Part shown: one piece after another, positions 9,109-18,200 of the stretch
Numbering within the stretch: the first letter of the stretch is position 1
Layout: each line of letters opens with the position of its first letter
Assembly (NCBI GenBank): GCA_027067965.1
Contig: JAMOUV010000015.1
Location: forward strand, 1-64,000
Length of the DNA stretch: 64,000 nucleotides
From: Flavobacteriales bacterium
Lineage (GTDB): Bacteria > Bacteroidota > Bacteroidia > Flavobacteriales > Flavobacteriaceae
Reading direction: 5' to 3'
The notes under the pieces: model-generated
The model's database searches: none
What the model saw: the letters and a program-made list of their open reading frames with translations, nothing else
Told to the model about the DNA's origin: nothing
Translations under genes and position numbers: made by a program

Positions 9109-10086
9109 TTAATATCGATCCAACTCGAAACTACTGAGGGCGGAATTCACTTCGATATAAATTTTCTTATCCGCATTTTGGAAATTTTCGCTCCTGAACA
9201 AACCTTTATTCACTTTCTTTAGACCCGAAATATTGTTGATGCCCAATACATTGGAAGTTTTTACTTCCACACCGACGTTTTTAGGCACTTTGATGCGTAA
9301 TTGCGATACGCCTGAATTGATTTCGACCCGTTGTTTTTCCAACCGGTCACCCATTGTGATTTCCATATTGGATGCGCCGGAATCGATTTCGACCTTTTCC
9401 ATTTTGAACTTTCTCAAATCCAAATCCATATTCGCTGCGCCGGATTCTATATTGAGTATCCAAACGATATCCGGATTTAATTTCATTTCCATAAAAGAAT
9501 TCAAATGAGGCGGATTATTGAGATTAAAATGCACCGCTTTGGGCGGATAGAATTTCAAAATGGCCTTATCTTTCTTCATTTTCAATTCCTGTTTAATCTC
9601 AAACGGGATATCTTCGGCAATAAATTCATAAAGTTTTTCAGTAGGTTCTTCAATGGAAAATTCGGTGGCGGGAATCACCAAATCCACTTCGACCTTTTTT
9701 ATATCATCATTCAAATCGCCGATAAACAGGAATTCCTTTCCGTTTTCTTCATCTTCTTCATCTTCCGCTTCCGCTATAGCACCGGATTCGTCCTTGTCCT
9801 TATCGGTATGAACTATCCATGAATCGAAACCGGAATGATATCTTTTTCGCCATTTGTGTCCGGTTATCAATAACCCGAAAAACAACAACATCATGAACAA
9901 ATAAATCCATGTTTTGACATTTTCTTTAAGCGGAAGAAATTTGAACCCCAAAGCAATGAGCAAAAGCGGCCAAAGATTCAATAGGTCTCTCATACTAAAG
10001 TGTACCCAGCCCAAATTATCGGCCAGAAAGGCCAATCCGAGCAGAACCCAGAACAGACCGATGATTAAACTATTTTGATTTTTCAT
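9109..10086 (-). CDS. LiaF-like membrane protein with N-terminal TM domain and C-terminal beta domain
   Basis: A 325-residue membrane protein. I use the ATG at 10086 (MKNQNSLIIG) because the longer frame starts at a TTG with a Lys-rich leader. The first about 95 residues have four closely spaced hydrophobic helices (IIGLFWVLLGLAFLADNLGW, then LNLWPLLLIALGFKFLP) typical of the LiaI/LiaF-like (DUF5668) module. An acidic linker follows, then a repetitive beta-rich domain (about 150-325) with NIESGAANMDLDL, EIDSGASNMEIT and EINSGVSQLRI, resembling the toastrack-like domain of LiaF. It lies 33 bp downstream of the PspC gene and probably shares its transcript. Likely role: sensing or buffering envelope stress (inference). 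Confidence 0.75.
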   Translation of the reverse strand: MKNQNSLIIGLFWVLLGLAFLADNLGWVHFSMRDLLNLWPLLLIALGFKFLPLKENVKTWIYLFMMLLFFGLLITGHKWRKRYHSGFDSWIVHTDKDKDESGAIAEAEDEEDEENGKEFLFIGDLNDDIKKVEVDLVIPATEFSIEEPTEKLYEFIAEDIPFEIKQELKMKKDKAILKFYPPKAVHFNLNNPPHLNSFMEMKLNPDIVWILNIESGAANMDLDLRKFKMEKVEIDSGASNMEITMGDRLEKQRVEINSGVSQLRIKVPKNVGVEVKTSNVLGINNISGLKKVNKGLFRSENFQNADKKIYIEVNSALSSFELDRY

Positions 10087-10119
10087 CTTGATTGTAATTT
10101 TATTTTTTTTCAAATTGAT

Positions 10120-10683
10120 TTACGAATTATTCTCCTTGTTATTTTGCTCCGAGCTGTCTTCTTTACCGGTTTGCATCTCCTCTTTCTTTTCACCTTCGGT
10201 TTGCTTACCGTCTTCGTCTTTGTCGCCCGTAAAAATATCGGTGACCGAATCGATTAAATCGTCGGCGGTGGGTGTTTTTCCCTGATAAGCTTGCAGAATG
10301 ATATACACGCCGAGTAAAATTAATACCACGGGCCATAAGTCGCGCCAATTAATCCACCTGAAGTAGCGATCGAACAAGAATATCAATCCCACGGTGATTA
10401 AAAACAGTCCTAAAAAGACATTGGTTTCGTTTTTCGGTTCGTTTACCACCGGATTATGGTCGTCGGGCATTTCGGTTACATACTCCGTTCCCTTGTCTGA
10501 AGCAGGCATCAGAATTACAAAAAACAAATACATAATCAACGCAAAGGGTGCCGCGGCTATAAACCACAAAACCCATATAAACCGCATGAGCAACGGGTCT
10601 ATGTTAAAATACCGGGCCAAACCGGAACATACGCCGGCAATCCATTTGTCGGATAAATCGCGAGTGAGTTTTTTATTATTCAT
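10120..10683 (-). CDS. PspC domain protein (phage-shock type) with LiaI-like TM module
   Basis: A 187-residue inner-membrane protein. Residues about 4-60 are a PspC domain (KLTRDLSDKWIAGVCSGLAR, then a hydrophobic helix). A second pair of hydrophobic helices (about 88-130, FLGLFLITVGLIFLFDRYF and LWPVVLILLGVYIIL) has the same pattern as the DUF5668 module of the next gene. The tail is highly charged and low in complexity. PspC in other bacteria passes membrane-stress signals to PspA or a regulator. No pspA, pspB or regulator is seen here, so this looks like the reduced PspC/LiaF pair often met in Bacteroidota. Confidence 0.85.
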   Translation of the reverse strand: MNNKKLTRDLSDKWIAGVCSGLARYFNIDPLLMRFIWVLWFIAAAPFALIMYLFFVILMPASDKGTEYVTEMPDDHNPVVNEPKNETNVFLGLFLITVGLIFLFDRYFRWINWRDLWPVVLILLGVYIILQAYQGKTPTADDLIDSVTDIFTGDKDEDGKQTEGEKKEEMQTGKEDSSEQNNKENNS

Positions 10684-10741
10684 ATCTGGTATTGTTTTTG
10701 ATTTTTATGAATTATCATTAAAATTGCATAAAATAAAATTA

Positions 10742-11227
10742 ATGAAAATTTTTGTTCTTTCACTTACAGGATGGTTATTTTTCTCTTTTGTTACACTTTC
10801 GCCCTTACCCGAAGGGGAAATTTTGGATTTGAAAGCCAATACCCATAAGTTTACTCAAGTGGTGGAAAACGGTGATAAACCTGTTATTGTAAGTTTTTGG
10901 GCTACGTGGTGTGTGCCTTGTATCAAGGAGTTGGATGCCATTTCGGAGGTCTATCCCGACTGGCAAGAAGAAACCGGTGTGAAACTAATTGCTATCTCGG
11001 TGGATGATGAAAAAACGGCCAGACGAATCAAACCCATGGTCAATGGACGCGGCTGGACCGATTATGAAATTTATCACGACTACAAAGGCGAATTGCAACG
11101 TGCCTTGCATATCACTTCCGTACCTTATTTGATTGTTATTCATAAAGGAAAAATCGTTTACAAAAAGAACTCTTACACGCCGGGTTCCGAAGAAAAACTT
11201 TATGAAATAATTCAAAACCTCAAATAA
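10742..11227 (+). CDS. Exported thioredoxin-fold (TlpA-like) protein
   Basis: A 161-residue periplasmic thioredoxin-like protein. I start at the ATG at 10742, which gives a signal sequence (MKIFVLSLTGWLFFSFV); frames extending further upstream run antisense through the PspC gene. The active site is WATWCVPC, followed by the helix IKELDAI; the cis-Pro strand is TSVPYLIVIH. This is the TlpA/ResA type, which reduces or resolves disulfides outside the cytoplasm. The stop at 11227 is 3 bp before the next gene start, so the two are surely co-transcribed; its partner may be that outer-membrane protein, as this pairing is common in Bacteroidota. Confidence 0.9.
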   Translation: MKIFVLSLTGWLFFSFVTLSPLPEGEILDLKANTHKFTQVVENGDKPVIVSFWATWCVPCIKELDAISEVYPDWQEETGVKLIAISVDDEKTARRIKPMVNGRGWTDYEIYHDYKGELQRALHITSVPYLIVIHKGKIVYKKNSYTPGSEEKLYEIIQNLK

Positions 11228-11230
11228 TTA

Positions 11231-12844
11231 ATGAAACGCCCCCTCACTTATCTTTTCTTATTGACCGGATTATTTTTTTATGCGCAACAAAATAATTTTT
11301 CCGGCGGACTTTATTCGGTTTGGCAATATTATGTAGCCGATTCAGTTACCGAATTCGCTCCGCCCGAAGGCAATTGGCGAAGCATGAATTATTTTACGTT
11401 GTATTATAAAAAAGGAAATTGGGAATTGGGAACCCAACTGGAAAGTTATTTGCCTGCCGGCTTATTGGGCTACAATCCGGCGCTAAAAAAATACATGTTT
11501 AGCAACTATTATGCGCGCTACAGGCAGGAACATTGGGATGTGACAGCCGGATTTATTTTTGAGCAATTCGGTTCCGGATTGATTTTTCGTACTTGGGAAG
11601 ACCGTCAAATCGGGATTAATAACGGATTGGTCGGCGTGGGTATTCATTATGAATTGCCGGGAATTAAACTCGGATTCATAGCCGGCAATCCGCGTACAGC
11701 AATGAAAATTTCGGATGCATCGGTGGTAGCGGGCGATGTCCGGATCGATTTGGAAACACTAATAAAAAAATTCCCATCCATTCAACTCGGCTTTTCGGCT
11801 TTGAGTAAATTCGAAAAACCTCAAACCGAAACGCTTCCGGCAACGGTTCAATTATTTTCAGCCGGGACGAAAATTTTCCTGAATAATTTCGACTTGGTTT
11901 TCGAATATGTTTATAAAACACCGGATGCATTGTTTTTCAACGGTGTTTTGGATGATTTGGTCCTTTTTGATGGTGATGCCTATTTGTTAAATGTCGGTTG
12001 GTCCACGAAAGGATTCGGGACGAATATCAGCTTGCGGCGTGCGGAAAATATCCAACTTTTTGCCGAAAGGAAATGGTCGGATAATCCCTATAATACGGGC
12101 ATATTGAATTATGTGCCTTCCTTGACCAAACAACACGATTATTTGCTTACCAACCTCTTTGTGTATTCCGCCCGGACAAATATTTCTTTTGCCGACCGGA
12201 GTGTGGGCGAAATAGGCGGGCAATGGGATGTGTTTTATTTTTTAAAACGTAAATCACTTTTGGGCGGGAAGTACGGTACCCGCGTGGCGTTTAATTGGTC
12301 GCGATGGCACGGCTTGAAATCGGAATTCATTCCCGACTTGCATACCTACCGCCGCGCATTTCTCGAACCGGGAGAATTGTATTATCAAGATATTAATTTG
12401 GAAATCAAACGAAAAATCAACAAAAAATTCAAAACCGGTTTTTTGGTCATGATACAGGATTACAATCGGCAAAAAATAGAGGGACACGGCGGTATGCTGC
12501 ATAATTTTATTTTGGTGAGCGATTGGCAATATCGATTAAAAAAACGCTCTTCCGTACGCATGGAAATCGAACATTTATGGAACAGGCAACACGAAGGAAA
12601 TTGGTTGGCGGGTGCGGTGGAATACAATTGGAACGGCAAATGGGGCGTTTATACCTCGGACAGGTTTAATTACGGCGGTTCTAAAATCCATTATTATTCG
12701 GCCGGAATTTCTTACAATAATCAAGGAAACCGATTGGCGTTGAGTTACGGTCGTGAGCGTGGCGGGTTGATTTGCGTGGGAGGAGTTTGCCGCTATGTGC
12801 CGCCTCATACGGGCTTTCAAATATCTTTAAGTCTTAATTTCTGA
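11231..12844 (+). CDS. DUF6029-like outer-membrane protein
   Basis: A 537-residue exported protein (signal peptide ends LFFYAQ) with regular alternation of aromatic and polar residues, including NYFTLYYKKGNWELGTQLE, FGSGLIFRTWEDRQIGINN and YGRERGGLICVGGVCRYVPP near the C terminus. It ends in Q-I-S-L-S-L-N-F, a typical last barrel strand. The pattern fits the Bacteroidota DUF6029 family of predicted beta-barrels of unknown role. The Cys pair near the C terminus (C-V-G-G-V-C) could be a substrate of the thioredoxin-like protein encoded 3 bp upstream (inference). The M23 peptidase gene follows 6 bp later. Confidence 0.75.
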   Translation: MKRPLTYLFLLTGLFFYAQQNNFSGGLYSVWQYYVADSVTEFAPPEGNWRSMNYFTLYYKKGNWELGTQLESYLPAGLLGYNPALKKYMFSNYYARYRQEHWDVTAGFIFEQFGSGLIFRTWEDRQIGINNGLVGVGIHYELPGIKLGFIAGNPRTAMKISDASVVAGDVRIDLETLIKKFPSIQLGFSALSKFEKPQTETLPATVQLFSAGTKIFLNNFDLVFEYVYKTPDALFFNGVLDDLVLFDGDAYLLNVGWSTKGFGTNISLRRAENIQLFAERKWSDNPYNTGILNYVPSLTKQHDYLLTNLFVYSARTNISFADRSVGEIGGQWDVFYFLKRKSLLGGKYGTRVAFNWSRWHGLKSEFIPDLHTYRRAFLEPGELYYQDINLEIKRKINKKFKTGFLVMIQDYNRQKIEGHGGMLHNFILVSDWQYRLKKRSSVRMEIEHLWNRQHEGNWLAGAVEYNWNGKWGVYTSDRFNYGGSKIHYYSAGISYNNQGNRLALSYGRERGGLICVGGVCRYVPPHTGFQISLSLNF

Positions 12845-12850
12845 ACCTTT

Positions 12851-13723
12851 ATGATGAAAAATAAGAAAAATAAACGAAGTTTTTTTCAAAAATTAACCGA
12901 TCAGTACCGGTTAATTATCATTGACGAAGATACATTCGAACACAAAGTCGATTTTAATCTTTCGCGGCTTAATGTATTTGTAGTTTTAGGGAGTTTGTCT
13001 GTTCTTTTAATAGGATTAACCGCCTTTATAATCGCCGCCACTCCTTTGAGAGAATATATTCCGGGTTATCCTTCGGCCGGATTTAAAAGAGAAATATATA
13101 AAATGAATACCGAATTGGATTCATTAAAAAAAGAACTGGAGATTAGAAATTTGTATTTGGACAATTTAAAGCGTGTCTTGACAGGTGAAGTCAAACCTAC
13201 TGAAATTCAACATTTAACCGATACTAATGCCATCCCGGAAATAAAAGTCGATACCCTTGCTCTTCAGCCCTCGGAGGCCGATTTAGAGCTCAGAAAAGAA
13301 ATTGAAGAAAAAGAAAAATTTACCACTAAAGATTTTACCGGCGGTTCATTGGGTTTTCTTCCTCCGCTTCATGGAATGATCAGTCAGGGATTTGATATTT
13401 CCAAACGTCATTTCGGAACGGATATTATCGTCAAAACCAAAACACCCGTTAAATCCATTGCCGACGGTACCGTGATATTTTCGGGTTGGACACCCGAGGA
13501 TGGAAATGTAATCATTATTCAACATCAAACTCCTTGGATTTCAGTTTATAAGCATAATCAGAAACTACTGAAAAGGAAAGGCGATAAAATCAAGGCGGGA
13601 GAAGTCATTGCCATTTCCGGGGATGTAGGCACCAAATCAACGGGCCCGCATTTACATTTTGAATTATGGCGAAACGGCGAACCGGTCAATCCCGAACTTT
13701 ATATTGATTTTACAGACAAGTAA
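12851..13723 (+). CDS. Membrane-anchored M23 family metallopeptidase
   Basis: A 290-residue predicted cell-wall endopeptidase or LytM-type regulator. A basic cytoplasmic tail is followed by one TM helix (about 41-64), a coiled-coil-like stretch (about 80-110), a linker, and an M23 domain (about 170-285). Zinc ligands are visible: His187 and Asp191 in RHFGTD, and His267/His269 in PHLHFELW. A complete ligand set argues for an active enzyme rather than an EnvC/NlpD-like activator. It is the last gene of the thioredoxin/DUF6029 operon. The double ATG at the start leaves the exact first residue open. Confidence 0.9.
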   Translation: MMKNKKNKRSFFQKLTDQYRLIIIDEDTFEHKVDFNLSRLNVFVVLGSLSVLLIGLTAFIIAATPLREYIPGYPSAGFKREIYKMNTELDSLKKELEIRNLYLDNLKRVLTGEVKPTEIQHLTDTNAIPEIKVDTLALQPSEADLELRKEIEEKEKFTTKDFTGGSLGFLPPLHGMISQGFDISKRHFGTDIIVKTKTPVKSIADGTVIFSGWTPEDGNVIIIQHQTPWISVYKHNQKLLKRKGDKIKAGEVIAISGDVGTKSTGPHLHFELWRNGEPVNPELYIDFTDK

Positions 13724-13740
13724 AAGCGTTTGAAGTAGTC

Positions 13741-13965
13741 TCAATATGTCATAATGACCCCTGTGGGGAGTCTCACCGTCATTGACCCTGTGGGAGTCTC
13801 ACCGAGTCTGCGACTGCGACTGTGACCTGCGGACAAAGGTCGATGCGACTCACCCTTCGGGTTTGAGAAGTGAGGAACGAACGACGCCGTGTCCGCCTCA
13901 GGCGGGAGGGATCTCATTTTTTGAACTTTAACCATCACCTTGACTTTAACTTTTTTGGAAAAAGA
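13741..13965 (-). repeat. Inverted copy of the 181-408 intergenic repeat
   Basis: Read on the minus strand this contains, in order, GAGATCCCTCC, GCCTGAGGCGGACACGGCGTCG, CGAAGGGTGAGTCGCAT, CGACCTTTGTCCGCAGGTC and GTGAGACTC, matching copy A near the start of the window but in opposite orientation about 13.4 kb away. A short duplicated tail (GTGAGACTCCCCACAGGG-like) follows. A 65-codon frame on this strand is repeat-derived and not a credible gene. Confidence 0.85.
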
Positions 13966-14070
13966 ATTGCCTCCAATCCTAAGTATAAGATTCTTACGTC
14001 GCTTTGCTCCTCAGAATGACAGATGCTCAGAAATCTTTTTGTCATTCTCTATAAGAGTCTTCGATCGAGG

Positions 14071-14422
14071 GTCGATACGAGTCTAGGACCTGTGGAGAAC
14101 CCACCGGTGCCCTTGTTTTGGTAAAAAGATGGGGAAATTGTATGAAAATAAAGCGGTGGGAGGGGGATTCCTCCATAGGGTCGATACGACTCCTATGGAG
14201 AGTCTCGATACGAGTCTAGGACCTGTGGAGAACCCACCGGTGCCCTTGTTTTTGGTAAAAAGATGGGGAAATTGTATGAAAATAAAGCGGTGGGAGGGGG
14301 ATTCCTCCGTAGGGTCGATACGACTCCTATGGAGAGTCTCGATACGAGTCTAGGACCTGTGGAGAACCCTCCGGTGCCCTTACTTTTTTGGTAAAAAGAT
14401 GGGGAAATTGTATGAAAATAAA
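14071..14422 (+). repeat. Tandem array of interrupted tRNA-Ser 3' halves plus flank (period 134-136 bp)
   Basis: The array abuts the true tRNA-Ser gene. Each unit, on the plus strand, has a 38-40 bp flank (GGTAAAAAGATGGGGAAATTG, TATGAAAATAAA), the tRNA 3' end GCGGTGGGAGGGGGATTC (14153-14170, 14287-14304, and the genuine one from 14423), a 60-bp insert (14171-14230 and 14305-14364), and then AACCC(A/T)CCGGTGCCCTT, which is the other part of the tRNA T-arm and variable arm. The insert sits exactly in the T loop, starts CTCC(A/G)TAGGGTCGATACGACT and ends CTGTGGAG. Its palindromic core CTCCATAGG/CCTATGGAG also occurs in the repeat near 330. A partial insert remains at about 14071-14097. Confidence 0.85.
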
Positions 14423-14423
14423 G

Positions 14424-14510
14424 CGGTGGGAGGGGGATTCGAACCCCCGGTGCCCTTGCGAGCACAACGGTTTTCGAGACCGCCCCGTTCGACCGCTCCG
14501 GCATCCCACC
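14424..14510 (-). tRNA. tRNA-Ser (anticodon CGA)
   Basis: An 87-nt class II tRNA on the minus strand. Acceptor arms GGTGGGA and TCCCACC pair, with discriminator G73 as usual for tRNA-Ser. The anticodon stem GCGGT/ACCGT closes the loop CTCGAAA, giving anticodon CGA (reads UCG). A long variable arm (GTGC...GCAC) is present, and the T arm is GGGGGTTCGAATCCCCC. The 3' CCA is not encoded. Upstream on the minus strand there is an exact -7 box. The 3' end abuts the tandem array of damaged partial copies. Confidence 0.95.
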
Positions 14511-14520
14511 GTTTCAGGTG

Positions 14521-14528
14521 CAAATGTA
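14521..14528 (-). promoter_or_regulatory. Candidate -7 promoter box for tRNA-Ser
   Basis: CAAATGTA on the plus strand reads TACATTTG on the minus strand, an exact match to TAnnTTTG, 10 bp upstream of the tRNA 5' end. A -33 TTG at the usual distance is not clear. Confidence 0.6.
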
Positions 14529-14574
14529 AAACTTTTCGGTCAATTTGTCCTTATTGACCGGAGAATAGTTAGAG

Positions 14575-14665
14575 GTGGATTTTTTGGACTTTAACCTTTA
14601 CCTTGACTTTCACTATTTTAAATCTAAAATCTGCAATCTGAAATCGTTAATCGTTAATCCCAATG
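14575..14665 (-). repeat. Inverted copy of the 360-440 repeat tail
   Basis: The minus strand reads GGGATTAACGATTAACGATT, TCAGATTGCAGATTT and AAGGTAAAGGTTAAAGTCC, matching 361-440 in inverted orientation. With the 13741-13965 copy it forms a split inverted partner of the repeat block at the start of the window. Nothing else is seen between the tRNA and the next gene. Confidence 0.75.
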
Positions 14666-14727
14666 GCTACCGGAACTGCAATCCTCATTATTAAAAATCC
14701 CCTCTCCAAGCATCATCATCCGGCAAA

Positions 14728-15180
14728 TCAATCCACACTGCACGACCCGTGATGATGATCATGATCGCCGGGGTCCTTTCGACGTGCACCTTCCATCAAC
14801 CATGCCGTGAGTTTTTCCGGAGAAGTGAAAACCCGTACGGGAATATCTTTTTCATTCAAGCGGATATGTCCGGGAAGCGAAAAATCGGGCAATTTTTCAA
14901 GTAAAATACCCAACTTATGCGGATGATGAGAAAAAATCTTCGGAAAAATATATTCTTCAAGCCACGGTAAAGTTTCAGGTTCTATTAAATGGGATATATG
15001 CCGCCAATCCAAATAAATTTGATCGGCCCGGCGTTTGACACGTTTTTCGGCAAATCGGGCGGTTTCATAATAAATCCCTTCCCTGTCCATATAAGCGGCA
15101 AAACGGCTCCAACGGAAATGCATGAGATATTGCAATTCCAAATAATTTACTTCCAAAAATTTAGAATGATAAATAATCAC
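14728..15180 (-). CDS. Hypothetical STAS/SpoIIAA-like protein
   Basis: A 150-residue cytoplasmic protein, apparently started by GTG at 15180 (reads MIIYHSKFLEV). No firm family is recognised. The layout resembles the SpoIIAA/STAS-like proteins common in Bacteroidota: an opening strand MIIYxSKFLxV, a central LDWRHISHLIEPETLPWLEEYIFPKI, which corresponds to the D-x-R...P-E...W...I-F-P pattern, and a closing FTSPEKLTAWLME helix. The C terminus is His/Asp-rich (DPGDHDHHHGSCSVD) and might bind metal. The role is unknown; STAS-type domains usually mediate protein contacts. It is followed by the tRNA-Ser region. Confidence 0.55.
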   Translation of the reverse strand: MIIYHSKFLEVNYLELQYLMHFRWSRFAAYMDREGIYYETARFAEKRVKRRADQIYLDWRHISHLIEPETLPWLEEYIFPKIFSHHPHKLGILLEKLPDFSLPGHIRLNEKDIPVRVFTSPEKLTAWLMEGARRKDPGDHDHHHGSCSVD

Positions 15181-15225
15181 CCGAATTCTTTTTTGCGAAT
15201 ATAAGGATTAATATGTTGTGCACTA

Positions 15226-15257
15226 TTTTCCGGGTTTGCGTATTCCGATTAAATTTG
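15226..15257 (+). promoter_or_regulatory. Promoter of the 1102-residue outer-membrane protein gene
   Basis: TTG at 15226-15228, a 21-bp spacer and TAAATTTG at 15250-15257 match the Bacteroidota -33/-7 pattern. The gene start is at 15295. Confidence 0.65.
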
Positions 15258-15294
15258 TAAAAAATAAATTACCTGTCCGAGCGATATATAATTG

Positions 15295-18200
15295 ATGAAG
15301 CATCCTTATCAGAAATATTTCTTTTGGTTTTCCCTTCTTTTTGTTTTCCATATGCAAGGACAGACCGATTCGCTGTTCAAAAAAAAGGACACCCTGATTC
15401 GCTTGGATAAGCCCGTCATGAAATTTTATGATTTTTCCATTCTTCCCGATTATTTTCAGATGCAAGATAGCACCGGAAAAACAATAACCGACTCCCTCTA
15501 TAAGGTCGATTATGTCAAAGCCAAGATAGTACTAAAAGATTCGACTTTATTACACCGGACCTACAAGATATCCTTTTTGACTTATCCCGAATATTGGATT
15601 TACCCGCAAGGCAAAATACTTTCCGTCCGCAAACGGGAAGAGCCGGAATTTCCATCTCCCGATCATACAAATCGCCAAACCGATTTTTTTGACGGCTTGA
15701 AAACGGACGGTTTTCTTAGCCGGGGCGTAATAAGCGGAAATAATATGAACACCTCGCCCGTATCGAAATTAGATCTCAAAATTAAAGGAAAACTCACCGA
15801 TCAAGTTCGCTTGGACATATCGATTTTTGATGACAATGCGCCCTACGGATACGAAGGCGTAACCACCACCTTTAAGGATATTAATCGAATATATATGCGC
15901 ATGTCGGCCGAGAATTGGAACATCCATGCCGGCGATACCACATGGCAATATACCTCTCCGCTATTTGTTATGAAACGCGATAATAAAGGGGCGGGAATGG
16001 AATGGACAACCGAACGGACGAAATTCCGCATGCAAGCGGCGGTAGTCAAAGGAAAATTTGCCGAAAACCGGTTTTATTTAATCAAAGGAAATTACGGTCC
16101 GTTTCCGCTTAGCGTAAAAGGAAAACACATGGTATTTATCATTCCGCATAGCGAAGAAGTTTATTTAAACGATAAAAAATTAATTCCCGGAAAAGATTAT
16201 AAAATCATACACGAAACCGCAGAAATAATACTTTTGCCCTCGGTTGAAATCAATACCCACGACTTGCTGGTCATTAAATTCAATTATGCCAACAGGTCCT
16301 ATCAGCGCTGGGCTTCATGGCAAACCTTTAGCACCGGATTCGGCAGCCATGAAATAGAGATTTTTCATTTCAATGAAACCGATTCCAAGTTCAAACCTTT
16401 GTTATTTGTCCTGGATAGCAATACGGTCCGGGCATTGCGTCAGGCGGAAAACGGTGAACCGCCCCACATACTTTCCGCCATACCGAGCGAATTCGATTCG
16501 GATAAGGTTTTATACCGGAAAATCCGGACCGGCGGGGATTTTTATTTTGAATTTGCCCCCCACCCCACACAAGACACGCTCTATGAAGTGCATTTCAATT
16601 ACGCCGGAAAAAATCTGGGCGATTATGTGCTGGACCGGTATGTGGCGCAAGGACCGGTGATGCGTTATGTAGGAACCGGAAACGGTGATTATACGCCTTA
16701 TTTTGTGCCGCCGGCGCCTCAAAACAATCATTTTACCGGATTTGCTTGGAAATTCCAAAACGAAAAATGGCAATTAGAAACCAACCATGTTTTTAACGCT
16801 TATGCACCGAATACTTTTGTCAGAAACCAAAAATTCAAACACGGATTGGCATCCCGGATAAAGGCCGATTATGCGATAAAAAACGACAGTTTATGGAAAT
16901 GGAATTATTTTATTCAATGGCAAAAATTACCTGCCGAATACCACCTGTCGGACCCTGTTTTTACGAACGGTTTCATCGATTCATGGCAATTGGATCCCGC
17001 TTATTTAAAAAATAATTTGGAATATTTCTTTACGGGAAGTCATTTTAAGAAAAAATCAACCGAATGGGCTATCGAATTCCGGCGGTTGCGCTTGCCGGGC
17101 ACGGCCTTGTTTAATCAAATTCACTGGCAACACCAATGGCAATCGAACAAATTGTTTTGGGCTTCAACCAATTACGCCACCACGGGAAATTATAAACTTT
17201 CCGCTTGGAAATTCCGGCATTTCGATCACCGGTTTTCCTACGATATCAAAAACGGAAAACTCGGTTTGGACTTGAATTATAAAAAAATATCCAAACAACA
17301 ATCCGGCCGGTTCGAAAAAAATTCCTTCGGATTTTTCAGAATTAAAAATTACATCGAAAAAACAACCGAAAATACCGCATGGAAAGCCGGGTGGCAGATA
17401 CTTTCGACCGATAGCATCAAAGACAATCATTTTGAGCGCGTATCGTTTGAACGCAGTATATTTGCACAAATCAGGACCGGAACCGAAAAAAATTTTTTGG
17501 GATTTCGAATGGATATCATGTCCGACACCTATCGTCCCGGACAAAAACATTGGAATTTATTGATAGAAGGACGCCATGCCCAAAAAAATCAAATCTATGA
17601 CTTGCATTGGAAAGCCGCCCGCTTCGGAAGCATGATTCCTAAATCGGAAGTAATTTATAAACGAGTGCCGGACGGGCAGGGACAATTTCAATGGATAGAT
17701 TACAACGGAAACGGAATTGCGGAACCGGAAGAGTTCGAACCGGCTTATTACAGCGACCAAGCCGATTATATCAGAGTCATCTTACCTTCGAAAAATTATG
17801 AACCCGCATTGAATAATGAAATCGGTTTTTCTTTTGTTTTCAAGCCCGAAAAAATCACCCAGGCGTCGCCTTTCATAAAAAATTGGAATTATCGAATCGT
17901 CACCGATATATCCAACCAAACTCCGAGAAAAATAGACTGGAAAGAACAAATTCTTCCGGGCAATCAAACGCTACACGGGAGGTATCAAGTCAAACAATGG
18001 CTCTATTATCGTTTTTCTAAAAATTGGAAGGCATCCTACCGGTTTACTCTCACCGGAAAAACCGAAAATCTTTACAACGGATTGATAAAAAATTTTTCAA
18101 GGAATCATATATGGAAATTATTATGGAAATGGAATGACCAATGGAAATTGCAACCCGAATATACCCAACGCTATTTTTCCTATTACTCGGCATATTATCC

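Noticed and set aside
13741-13938. A 65-codon minus-strand frame in the repeat at 13.8 kb
   Set aside because: It is made of the repeat family itself; the frame is not kept in the other copies.
14071-14440. A possible small CRISPR-like array because of regular repeats
   Set aside because: The period is about 135 bp, the repeated part includes the tRNA 3' end and flank, and there are no unique spacers of 30-40 bp nor cas genes.
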